Below are positions 25,340 to 36,023 of a stretch of 64,000 bases of DNA, in pieces. A program made the translations under genes and the position numbers. The DNA is from Isoetes taiwanensis (lineage: Eukaryota > Streptophyta > Lycopodiopsida > Isoetales > Isoetaceae): positions 162,069-226,068 of the forward strand of contig JAJEKV010000412.1 in NCBI GenBank assembly GCA_021234155.1, in the 5' to 3' direction. A model generated the notes under the pieces. It did no database searches, was not told the DNA's origin, and was given only the letters and a program-made list of their open reading frames with translations. How positions within the stretch are numbered: position 1 is the stretch's first letter; each line of letters starts with the position of its first letter.

Positions 25340-26051
25340 CTATTTGAGTGATCAGTGATATGCCAAAGCGAGGGAGTTGCTACTCGTGTCTGTCGTTACT
25401 TCTATCTTGGATGGTTACAATGCTGCATCTTTGCTTATGGCCAAACGGAGACAGGGAAAACCTTCACCATGGAAGGTATACCAATGAATCGAGGAGTATC
25501 GGAATCTAAAAGAGTTGTTTCGTATAACTCCACTGGAAAACAGAAGTCAAGTATGAGATTTATGTGAGTGTCTTAGAGGTTTACAATGAACATATACGTG
25601 ACCTGATTTTCCCATCTATTGTGGGACAACCTATCAAGAAGTAAGTTGCTAAAATATTGAAATATGGAGCATTTTATTTTCAGAATATGCACTAACTCTC
25701 CTGATGGTTTTAAGGTTGGAAGTAAAGCAGGTTCCTGAAGGAGGTCAACATGTCCCAGGTCTGGAAGAAGCTCGAATGCACATCAAAGTTTGGCAAGTAC
25801 TTCAAAATGGAAGTGCAGCAAGGGCTGTTGGAGCCACCAATGCCAAGAAACACAGCAGTCGTTCTCATTGGTTGGTGTCTTTTTGTATCAAATTCTGTTC
25901 TGATACTAATGCTGTCTCTGAACTTGTCTTTTATGTTGGTAGCATGTTATGTGTTAAGGTTAAGGGTGAAGATTTAGCTTTTGGAGAGCGTACACGAAGT
26001 AAATTGTGGCTCATTGACCTCGCTGGGAGTGAAAGAGTGGCAAAAAGTGAT
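25340..26051 (+). pseudogene. Kinesin-14 motor domain fragment
   Basis: Blocks follow the order of the kinesin motor: VVTSILDGYN, then the P-loop region IFAYGQTETGKTFTMEG (Walker A GxxxxGKT), YRNLKELFRI, YEIYVSVLEVYNEHIRDL, a GT donor near 25642, LEVKQVPEGG and VPGLEEAR. HSSRSH (switch I) ends at 25870, followed by a 72-bp GT-AG intron (25871-25942). Then come RSKLWLIDLAGSERVAKSD (switch II) to a GT at 26052. The frame slips at about 25420 and 25555. The next expected exon (GERLKEAQ-NINKSLSALG) is absent; unrelated sequence follows. The motor is therefore cut after switch II. The VPGL and HSSRSH context is typical of C-terminal-motor kinesins. Confidence 0.8.
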
Positions 26052-26606
26052 GTGCTCTACGGTTCAATTCTGATAACTCCAAGGTTGATTAGAATGCCTT
26101 CTTTGTTCATGAAATTGTGCGCTTTTAAGTTGATGTTTGCAAATATACAAAGCAGCCATGATGCCTATAGTCCAAGTTTACTCCCTGAATTATAAACCAG
26201 AAGTCTAGTTATTGGAGGTGAGTACGGGAATAAGTGCAATGGCACAAACCTTTGAGCTTATAAAATCAGAATTTGCAGTAAGTTTCGGGCTACTTTCAGA
26301 CACATACCTTTCATTTCAAGGAAGAACTTGCACTGGCATGGTTTTGATTTGCTATCCTTACTATAAGTTTTATTTGCCTGCCCCTAGTAACTATCATTTG
26401 TTTCTGGGGCAAACCGCAACTATAAACCCTGAAGTCAACAAATGTGAATCATGTTTGTATTCCGGTGTGCTTGTTTTTTTGGGTTGATGTGTGGCAAGCC
26501 ATGGCTTAACTATTGAAAAAGTATGAAATGGCCACCATATATGAATTTGATTTTTATATGATCCATCATTATGATTAGAAGTCGTAATAAAACTTATAGG
26601 ATTATT
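26006..26606 (+). repeat. Segmental duplication, first copy
   Basis: About 600 bp starting in the kinesin switch II codons and running into downstream non-coding DNA. It recurs at 27610-28203 at roughly 93-95% identity by eye. Confidence 0.85.
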
Positions 26607-27609
26607 TCTCACTAGTCTTGATATGCTTAAAACCGTGAACTCTGTTGCCAGATGGGAGCTGGATGTCGCCTACTTGGTCTACTTGACCCTGCAATGCTAG
26701 AATACAGCGACAATACTTGGTGGACGAACAATCCAAGGTTGATTACCATCTCAAATTTTACATGAAATGAAAGGTCTTGCAAATGGTTGATGCATAGACA
26801 TAGTTTATGTATGTTTGTGATTCTACAGAATGCTTAGATAGCAAATACATATCTAAGAGGATTCTATATATTGATGGAATAAATTCACAATTTAATTTCC
26901 CTTGCTAGACCTGTATTTGCTAGACTTGTATTTGCTTTATTAGATATATGTCTCCATGTTTAATTAAGTTTGCTTTATTAGATCTATCTTTAAACGCTTC
27001 TGATACAACATCTACAAGCTGGAGAAAACGTTCAACATCCTTCTTATTCCCAGTGTGGATGATGGCAGATCAAAAAAGGAGATGAAAAAGCGAACCTGAT
27101 AATTAAATGATCCAGTTAAAACGTTTTTTTGCTCAAGGAAGGATTAGTGAATTCATTGACCGTGTTGCAACAAGAAGATGGTTAGTTACATTATTGTAAG
27201 TATTTCTGATGCATGTATTATACTAGTAAATGCATTATTTTTATCATAACTCTTACCATGCATGACCAACGCCTGCCAGAGATTGGACAGAAATGCTGTC
27301 TTTTGTTCTTCTTTTGGGTTCTCTCTTCGTCGTGTTTTATCTCTTTCCTTCTTATTCTTCATCCTTTTTGTCTCTCTGTCATGGTCTTCATCAACTTCTT
27401 CTCCCACTTCTAAAGTAGAAACCAAGGTGCGAGTGACATGCTATCCCAAATTTAAATGCTGAGATGCTATTTGGATATTTCTATTAAAAGATGGCTAGTT
27501 TTAGGTCTTTTAGGTTATTAAATATAACATTATTCAATAATTTGTTTTTTCTGCCAATTATGAGTGGCTCGAACCTTAAAACATTATGTACTCTTTGTTC
27601 TATCCCCTG
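26607..27609. other. Spacer between the duplicated segments
   Basis: AT-rich DNA between the two copies. I see no kinesin exon and no other recognised protein. Confidence 0.4.
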
Positions 27610-28203
27610 TTGGCTCGTTGACCTTGCTGACTAGTGAAAAAGTGGCAAAAAGTGATGTGCTCTACGGTTCGATTCTGATAACTCCAAGATTGATTAAAAT
27701 GCCTTCTTTGTTCATGAAATTATGTGTTTTTAAGTTGTTGGTTGCAAATATACAAAGCAGCCATGATGTCTATAGTCCAAGTTTACTCCCTGAATTATAA
27801 ACCAAAAGTCTAATTATTGGAGATGAGTACGGGCAATAGCATAAACCTTTGAGCTTAAAAAATGAGAATTTGCAGTAAGTTTCGGGCTACTTTCAGACAC
27901 ATACATTTCATTTCGAGGAAGAACTTGCATTGGCATGGTTTTGATTTGCTATCCTTACTATAAGTTTTATTTGCCTGCCCCTAGTAACTATTATTTGTTT
28001 TTGTGGCAAACCGCAACTATAAACCCTGAAGTCAACAAATGTGAATCATGTTTGTATTTCGGTGTGCTTGTTTCTTTGGGTGATATGTGGCAAGCTATGG
28101 CTTAACTATTGAAAGAGTATGAAATGGCCACCATATATGAATTTGATTTTTATGTGATCCATCATTATGATTAGAAGCCGTAATAAAACTTATAGGATTA
28201 AGT
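27610..28203 (+). repeat. Segmental duplication, second copy (contains dead kinesin codons)
   Basis: This matches 26006-26606. Its opening codons correspond to WLIDLAGSERVAKSD but carry a stop (GACTAG) in place of AGSE. The copy ends abruptly where a GC-rich hairpin begins. Confidence 0.85.
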
Positions 28204-28832
28204 AACGGGTGCCCGGCGTTGCCGGGCGTAAATACATTTCTATGTAGGTGGCCATGAAATTTTGAAACATCTTTTCAACAACTTGTTAAATTTAAAAGTA
28301 AATGGGAAATTGTATTAGAAAAAAATACTACGTGTTATGTTCAACAGTTTGGTATGTATTAACATTACAATTGCTATAATAAGATTCCTAGAAGGGGAGG
28401 TGTGATACATGAAGATGTAATTATGATATCATTTTGATGAAATTATGTTGATAAAAAAGCTTTACACCAATAATATTTCAAATGTTGGATTGGTTTTTCT
28501 AAGGTTTAGAGTTTTTGGGGGTTTTTTGTTGCCGAACAAAAAAATAGGGGGTCGTATGATTCTAGAGGAGGTATAATTTTGTAGAGGTTTCTTTTATGGG
28601 ATCGTAGGTTTTGGGACATTGTCTGTTTGAAAAGGATGTACCATATACTCTAACATTGAACATGTAGATTTTTGTGTATATGTATTTAGGATCTAATCTT
28701 AACTGTATGTTGGACCAAGCACATATATTAATTATGGCATCCACTCTAATATTGAACATGACACTTTTATGGTCCAACATGCAAATGATCAAAGCATTAG
28801 AAGCTTTGGTGTGATGACATTGCCTAGGTAAT
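28204..28832. other. GC-rich hairpin at 28211-28227, then unique left flank of the array
   Basis: GCCCGGC-GTT-GCCGGGC is a perfect 7-bp stem with a 3-nt loop in otherwise AT-rich DNA. It sits right after the breakpoint of the duplicated segment. The rest of the stretch is non-coding. The last five bases before the first LTR are GTAAT. Confidence 0.6.
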
Positions 28833-28853
28833 TGTTGCCCTGCTATGGCAACA
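28833..28853 (+). other. Hairpin at the LTR 5' terminus
   Basis: TGTTGCC, seven bases, then GGCAACA: a perfect stem at the very end of the LTR. The same hairpin is present at 42276, 47000 and 55752; at 33535 the loop carries one extra C. Confidence 0.8.
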
Positions 28854-29496
28854 TGGCAAGGTGCCATCAAATCTTATTCATATTGCAGAAGAAAGAAGAT
28901 ACTATGTTGAAGAACCAAGTGAAGACATTGAACTGGAATCAAGGCCACACATTGAGAGGATCTAAGCATCTAGAAGTTTGGAAGACCCCTGTGAAGTTTG
29001 CAAGCTATGAAAATGGTATTTTTCTCCTTCATGTTGTCATTTCTACTCTATTCCTTCACATTGATCTCATTTCCAACATACCATTACCCTTATTTTGTTT
29101 TTTGCATCTCCACACCCTATACCATTATTCATCTCACAGTCACACATAGCCTCTTGTTCCATAGTTGACCTACCACTACCTAAGGCACAATTTCCAAGAA
29201 AGTTGTTACACCAAAGAGATTGCCTAGCATCAAGTTTCATGTTACTATTCTTCACCACACCATTCCATTATCATGCACTTCACACCAAGTAGCTAAAGCT
29301 AAAAAAGCACTTTTTGCTAGCCAAAATAAAAAAAAAAAGGGAAAAGCTAAGCACGAATTTGCCTAATCACCACTTCTAGGTGACATGGCATGATGGCTCG
29401 ACACACATGTCATCACCTACAAAGCTACTTGGGTCCACCCATTATTTGCTACTTCCATGTGTCATCCACCAAGTTGCCACCTAAGCAACAAGTGTC

Positions 29497-29588
29497 CACA
29501 TCACCACATCACTCCACACCATTACATCACTCAACATCATTACATCATTCTACATCATCACATCACTTTACATCATCAAATGATGACT
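29497..29588 (+). repeat. CATCAC/CATCATT minisatellite in the LTR
   Basis: Degenerate ACATCAC, ACATCATT and ACATCACT units repeated about ten times. Equivalent arrays lie near 34195, 42939, 47657 and 56410 in the other LTRs. Its translations into His/Ser-rich frames are not genes. Confidence 0.8.
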
Positions 29589-30112
29589 AGGCAAGTTTTG
29601 ACCAAACCCAAAAAGTTGGTCAAGCATAAGATTGAAATGCTTGGAAAATGAGCCTATTAGCCTTGTTCTTCCTCCTTGCCACCTCATTCTAAACCTATTG
29701 CCAAAAAATCATTTTGACTAGGGGAAAAGATGGTTGCCAACCCTTAAGTGCCACATCATCATCATTTTTGCCACCTCACCAAGTCCCATGCCTAGTCACT
29801 CCATTTATTTTGCCACAAAAAAATCAAAGTATTGCATTCAAAAATTTGATGATACCACCGGTAGCCCTCATGAAATCATGCCACGGCACAAACATTTTCC
29901 AAAAAAAAGAGTTTATATTGACCTTCTAAATGGCTTCCTTGGGAAACGTGCCTCATTGTAAAAAATGGTAAAACCTACCTACATCTACCCCCCATCTATC
30001 TACCCTCTCATCCTCTGCCAAGTGGCGTCCCCCCTGGCATGCCAAGTCGAAACACGGCCGAAGCTTGGCGTGGGAGGAGACCACGTAATCAATAAACAGG
30101 AAAATGGATCTC

Positions 30113-30120
30113 TATTTATA
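30113..30120 (+). promoter_or_regulatory. LTR TATA box
   Basis: CTATTTATACC at the end of a GC-richer block (CCACGTAATCAATAAACAGG just upstream holds an ACGT core). The identical box is at 34812-34819, 43557-43564, 48273-48280 and 57022-57029. Transcription start is inferred about 30 bp downstream. Confidence 0.65.
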
Positions 30121-31286
30121 CCTTGGTCGACTTTTTCATTCCTGCCTGTGGGATAATTGTTCTTGAGAAAAACTCCGAACCCTAAAATCTAACTTGCCAA
30201 GAACCTGTTTTTTCTTCGATCGAACTAAGCAATCATTGCATTGGCTAACCATTTTGTCCTGCTGCACACAAAGAAACACCCAAACCGACCAGAATCATAG
30301 CCAAGACTACGAATTTGCCAAGATCCGTAGGAAACAGAGTTTTTTAAAAAGGGGATTTGTTCGACAGAGAAATTTGTGGGCTTTTGCGCAATTCAAAGAT
30401 GAAGTACCTGAAGAGTGAAGTCGGAATTGATGCTGAGAGATCCTCCTGCCTTAAGAAATCAATCCTGAGGCATATTATGATCGATTTGTATCCAAAAAAT
30501 TCATGATTTGTGTATTTTAGAGATGTCCTGTTGATTGATCATCCTGATCATTAGCATGATATCAAATGTGATGACTCTGTTTCCAGTTGAATGAAAATCT
30601 GACCTTGGAAAATATCATTTGTTGCGTGTGCATTTGAATTAACTTGAAAAATAAAAAAAAACTACATATCTGTATCTGGTTGCATTCGAGGCTCTAGTTG
30701 CATTTAGTACAATCATTTGGGAAAGGAAAAGTTAGAAAAGAAAAAAAAAGGGGAGGATCAATCTCCTAATGTTTCAAAGTTTGTCTCATTCTTTCTATAG
30801 ATATTTGATGCTTAGACATGTTTTTTAAATCACACACTGATTTTTTGACCTTGAAAACAGCATGCACCTATTGTGCAGGTCCTATGTTCACTGTCAAAAT
30901 TTAGTTGAATCAAAAATTCATCATCATTTTCATTTGGCAAAATTTAGTGCACTGTCCAATCCATTGACTGGTTTCTGACTTAGTCAAGAATCAATATTCC
31001 TCACCAACTGTGGAGATTTTTTGCACAGACTTTCTACAACACTTTTTACAAATATCATGACATCATGCTATGCTTATTTGGGCTCAAAATGTCGGATGCA
31101 TTGGTTTCTGTGCTTGTTTGAAGCTTTTTTAGCTTTAGGGAAACTAGTGAAATCTTGTTTTCTAGAGGTCTAAACACAGATATCCCAGCACAGAGTGATC
31201 ACCTCAAGTGATCTGGAGGTCCTAGACCAAGACTATTACTTCTTTGACCTGAGGTTGGTGGTTTAGCGGGTTTGCCATCAACATTT

Positions 31287-31306
31287 TGGAGGTCCTACCG
31301 AGATTT
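31287..31306 (+). other. Primer-binding site, tRNA-Gln-like
   Basis: TGGAGGTCCTACCGAGATTT, three bases after LTR1. It is complementary to a tRNA 3' end reading ...GAGA/TAGGACC-U-CCA. The U discriminator fits a glutamine tRNA; this assignment is from memory. Confidence 0.75.
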
Positions 31307-31326
31307 CCACCGGTTTTGAAGAACTC

Positions 31327-33039
31327 ATGGCTCCTAGAGGAAGAAATGAACAACAAGAAGCCCCAGAATCATTGGAACCACAAGGAGTACCTGTTGCAAC
31401 TGTGGTGCAGCCAAATTGTGCAATCCCACAGTATTTTGAGCTAAGTTTGCCCATTACTCCACCCATATTTGAACCAACTATGAATGCTAACCATTTTTCA
31501 AAGTATTTGATGAATATTATAGAGATTATGGTTGTAAAAGGGGCTGTAGATTCTCCGAGTTTAAGAGATGCATGAAATCTGATGAGGCATATGCTTGGTG
31601 TGAGCATGTGACCTCGTTATGGGTCTTGATACATATGAGAGTCTTGTGCAGCAATTTTTGGCTAGGTTTGGCAAACTATCTGCCCCTCAAGAATTAGCAA
31701 ATGAGCTACAAACTTTTTGCATAAGGGCAGGTGAAAGTATCAACCACTATGTGGAGAGGTTAGTGCATATTTGAGAAAATGCCAAAAGAGTCAGGTACCT
31801 ACTCCCACACTCTATTTCGTAGCTGCTTTCATTAAAGGACTGTCACCAAGGCCTAAGGTGCACAGAAAGATGCTAAAAATTCAAAATCAGGAAGGTTTTG
31901 ATACCATACACAAAGTTTTTGAAAAGGCAATTAAAATCTCTAATGATATGTCTTTTCTGCCTGATAATCATGTGAACCATTGTGCTGACCCTTTTTATCC
32001 AGATTGTGAGCAGGAGTATGAGCATGTGCCTGTGTATGCAGTGCAAAAAGAAAGAAGAAAATCCAAAGATGAAGAAGCTACACCTAAAATCAGTGAATCC
32101 AAGAGTGAGATGGCCAAAATGTCTGAGACCATTGCAGAGCTAACCAAACAACTTTTGGAGTTGAAGAAAAAAAAAAAACTTATCCTCCTTGTGCACATTG
32201 TTTCAAAGATACTCATCCTTCCGATATTTGCTATTACGGGGCATGCTTAAAATGTGGAAAAAAAAAGGTCATTTTGGAAAGATCTGCCCCTGTGTGCAAT
32301 TTCTGCAAGGAAATAGGTCATCTTGAGGACAAATGTTTTGTTAAAGAATACTTTGACAAGGGACAAAGGCAAGAAATTGGAAGGGACATCCGCCATTAGG
32401 TTTGTAGAGGAATATGAGGAGCGGGGAGGAGATCATGGTGGTGCAAACAAGAAAAATGGTGGAAAGTGGAACACCTGCAGATAAAAGTATGAGCAAGAAC
32501 ATTCTGCCAACAGAGAAGTTCAGGTAATAGCTCCACCTCCTTTTGAGAAGTTTAATAAAAAGGACAAAGAGTTAGATGAGCTAGATATGATCCTAAAAAG
32601 TTCTAAAGTAAGCATAGATCTCCTCACGCTTCTCAGAATTGCACCTAGCTATAGAGAGAAAATATTGAGGTCTAATAATGTTGAACAAATTTCATTTGCT
32701 GATGTGCATGAGACAGAGAAAGTTATATTAACTCAAGAAGAAAAAGATCCAGGTGCCTTCACATGCTCAGCTAGTTTAGGTAACTTGCATTTATCTAGAG
32801 TCTTGCTAGATGGAGGCTCTCCACTAAATGTTATGCCTCAGCATGTAATGAAGAAGTGTGGTCTTGCTGTCACTCAACCATCACCTGTCATATTAAGGTC
32901 ATTCTCCAATGCTAAAATAAAACCCATAGGACTAGTGACAAAGGTGCCAATAGAAATTGAAGGTATAATTGTTGAGGCCAGTTTCATAGTTGTGGCTTTT
33001 GAAGATAATTGTGATGTGACTGACATATATGCCACCTGA
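31327..33039 (+). pseudogene. gag: Unit D1: gag and truncated protease
   Basis: ATG at 31327 lies 40 bp after the start of the primer-binding site. The product starts MAPRGRNEQQ, followed by the retrotransposon gag domain (PITPPIFEPTMNANHF; later FIKGLSPRPK) and two CCHC knuckles near 32250-32340. The retropepsin core LLDGGSP lies near 32806-32826. Several single-base indels break the frame in gag, for example at 31500-31620 and 32250-32430. At 33031/33032 the sequence jumps from protease codons DIY to the 3' untranslated region, adding two codons and TGA. The protease motif LLLGRRWL, both RNases H, RT and integrase are therefore missing. Confidence 0.85.
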
Positions 33040-33534
33040 TACATTCCATCCATTTTCATCTGCCTTTGTTCCATTCTCATCTAGCCCTTGCTTCCCAAAT
33101 CATTTTCAAAAAAGAGAGAACACAGCTTGCTACCTTCCATAAGCCTTCCATAAAGGTGGCTCAAGTTTTAGAAAAAGATAAAAATACTCCCAACTCAAGT
33201 CACTGTTCCTGCTCCACACATCTTTCAAGAGAAGTCAAACAAGTCAAGTCAGGTCACGAGTCAAGTCACTCTCAAAATCAAGTCCCTGTTCCAGCTCCAT
33301 ACAAACATCCTTCTGAAGACATTCACTCAAGCATCATTCACATTACTATGTCCATCTGCACAGACTTTCTCCAACTTCATTTCCATTTTTTTCATCTCTT
33401 TTTATCACTTTTGTTTGCCCATATTCTCAATTTTTTTCATTCTCTTGCACTACCATCATTACTCTTCCTGTCATATTCCATTTTTGCTCACAAGGCTGAG
33501 GGGACCAGCCATTTCTTTTCCTTGTTTAGCATGA
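33040..33534 (+). other. D1 3' untranslated region
   Basis: Pyrimidine-rich leader to LTR2. It contains a G-rich purine run GGCTGAGGGGACC at 33494-33506, the only polypurine-tract candidate. It ends 28 nt before the LTR, not directly against it. Confidence 0.5.
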
Positions 33535-35980
33535 TGTTGCCCCTGCTATGGCAACATGGCAAGGTGCCATCAAATCTTATTCATATTGCAGAAGAAAGAA
33601 GATACTATGTTGAAGAACCAAGTGAAGACATTGAACTGGAATCAAGGCCACACATTGAGAGGATCTAAGCATCTAGAAGTTTGGAAGACCCTGTGAAGTT
33701 TGCAAGCTATGAAAATGGTATTTTTTCTCCTTCATGTTGTCATTTCTACTCTATTCCTTCACATTGATCTCATTTCCAACATACCATTACCCTTATTTTG
33801 TTTTTGCATCTCCACACCCTATACCATTATTCATCTCACACATAGCGTCTTGTTCCATAGTTGACCTACCACTACCTAAGGCACAATTTCCAAGAAAGTT
33901 GTTACACCAAAGAGATTGCCTAGCATCAAGTTTCATGTTACTATTCTTCACCACACCATTCCATTATCATGCACTTCACACCAAGTAGCTAAAGCTAAAA
34001 AACACTTTTGCTAGCCAAAAAAAAAAAAAAAAAAAAGGGAAAAGCTAAGCACGAATTTGCCTAATCACCACTTCTAGGTGACATGGCATGATGGCTCGAC
34101 ACACATGTCATCACCTACAAAGCTACTTGGGTCCACCCATTATTTGCTACTTCCATGTGTCATCCACCAAGTTGCCACCTAAGCAACAAGTGTCCACATC
34201 ACCACATCACTCCACACCATTACATCACTCAACATCATTACATCATTCTACATCATCACATCACTTTACATCATCAAATGATGACTAGGCAAGTTTTGAC
34301 CAAACCCAAAAAGTTGGTCAACCATAAGATTGAAATGCTTGGAAAATGAGCCTATTAGCCTTGTTCTTCCTCCTTGCCACCTCATTCTAAACCTATTGCC
34401 AAAAAATCATTTTGACTAGGGGAAAAGATGGTTGCCAACCCTTAAGTGCCACATCATCATCATTTTGCCACCTCACCAAGTCCCATGCCTAGTCACTCCA
34501 TTTATTTTGCCACAAAAAAATCAAAGTATTGCATTCGAAAATTTGATGATACCACCTGGTAGCCCTCATGAAATCATGCCACCTGGCACAAACATTTTTC
34601 AAAAAAGAATTTATATTGACCTTCTAAATGGCTTCCTTGGGAAACGTGCCTCATTGTAAAAAATGGTAAAACCTACCTACATCTACCCCCCCATCTATCT
34701 ACCCTCTCATCCTCTGCCAAGTGGCGTCCCCCCTGGCATGCCAAGTCGAAACACGAGCCGAGCTTGGCGTGGGAGGAGACCACGTAATCAATAAACAGGA
34801 AAATGGATCTCTATTTATACCTTGGTCGACTTTTTCATTCCTGCCTGTGGGATAATTGTTCTTGAGAAAAACTCCGAACCCTAAAATCTAACTTGCCGAG
34901 AACCTGTTTTTTCTTCGATCGAACTAAGCAATCATTGCATTGGCTAACCATTTTGTCCTGCTGCACACAAAGAAACACCCAAACCGACCAGAATCATAGC
35001 CAAGACTCTGAATTTGCCAAGATCTGGCCGGAAACAGAGTTTTTTAAAAAGGGGATTTGTTCGACAGAGAAATTTGTGGGCTTTTGTGCGATTCAAAGAC
35101 GAAGTACCTGAAGAGTGAAGTCGGAATTGATGCTGAGAGATCCTCCTGCCTTAAGAAATCAATCCTGAGGCATATTATGATCGATTTGTATCCAAAAAAT
35201 TCATGATTTGTGTATTTTAGAGATGTCCTGTTGATTGATCATCCTGATCATTAGCATGATATCAAATGTGATGACTCTGTTTCCAGTTGAATGAAAATCT
35301 GACCTTGGAAAATATCATTTGTTGCGTGTGCATTTGAATTAACTTGAAAAATAAAAAAAAACTACATATCATTCGAGGCTCTAGTTGCATTTAGTACAAT
35401 CATTTGGGAAAGGAAAAGTTAGAAAAGAAAAAAAAAGGGGGAGGATCAATCTCCTAATGTTTCAAAGTCTGTCTCATTCTTTCTATAGATATTTGATGCT
35501 TAGACATATTTTTTAAATCACACACTGATTTTTTGACCTTGAAAACAGCATGCACCTATTGTGCAGGTCCTATGTTCACTGTCAAAATTTAGTTGAATCA
35601 AAAATTCATCATCATTTTCATTTGGCAAAATTTAGTGCACTGTCCAGTCCATTGACTGGTTTCTGACTTAGTCAAGAATCAATATTCCTCACCAACTGTG
35701 GAGATTTTTTGCACAGACTTTCTACAACACTTTTTACACATATCATGACATCATGCTATGCTTATTTGGGCTCAAAATGTCGGATGCATTGGTTTCTGTG
35801 CTTGTTTGAACAGGACTAGCTTTTTTAGCTTTAGGGAAACTAGTGAAATCTTGTTTTCTAGAGGTCTAAACACAGATATCCCAGCACAGAGTGATCACCT
35901 CAAGTGATCTGGAGGTCCTAGACCAAGACTATTACTTCTTTGACCTGAGGTTGGTGGTTTAGCCAGGTTTGCCGTCAACA
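33535..35980 (+). repeat. LTR2 (2446 bp)
   Basis: TGTTG...CAACA, shared by D1 (as 3' LTR) and F1 (as 5' LTR). It carries the variants TTTTGCC and GCATTC around 34500-34540, as LTR1 does. Confidence 0.9.
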
Positions 35981-35983
35981 TTT

Positions 35984-36003
35984 TGGAGGTCCTACCGAGA
36001 TTT
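35984..36003 (+). other. Primer-binding site of F1
   Basis: The same 20 bases as after LTR1, three bases past the LTR end. Confidence 0.75.
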
Positions 36004-36023
36004 CCACTGGTTTTCAAGAACTC

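Larger units (their letters stand above)
28833..31283 (+). repeat. LTR1 (2451 bp)
   Basis: It begins TGTTG and ends CAACA, a perfect 5-bp terminal inverted pair. The left edge is where similarity to the other units starts, against unique DNA. The right edge is followed after three bases by the primer-binding site. A TATA box at 30113-30120 suggests U3 of about 1.3 kb and R-U5 of about 1.1 kb. An AATAAA at about 30649 could serve polyadenylation. Short open frames inside are shadows. Confidence 0.9.

Noticed and set aside
29497-29588. Possible CRISPR-like array from regular CATCA units
   Set aside because: The units are only 6-8 bp and degenerate, with no spacers, in a plant LTR.
29390-29651. 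His/Ser/Thr-rich open frames repeated in every LTR
   Set aside because: They are translations of the CATCAC-type minisatellite inside the LTR.
33020-33045. Deletion junction as a spliced subgenomic RNA that was reverse-transcribed
   Set aside because: The removed segment starts ACTTG and ends CAGGT in the full copy, so it does not have GT-AG borders.
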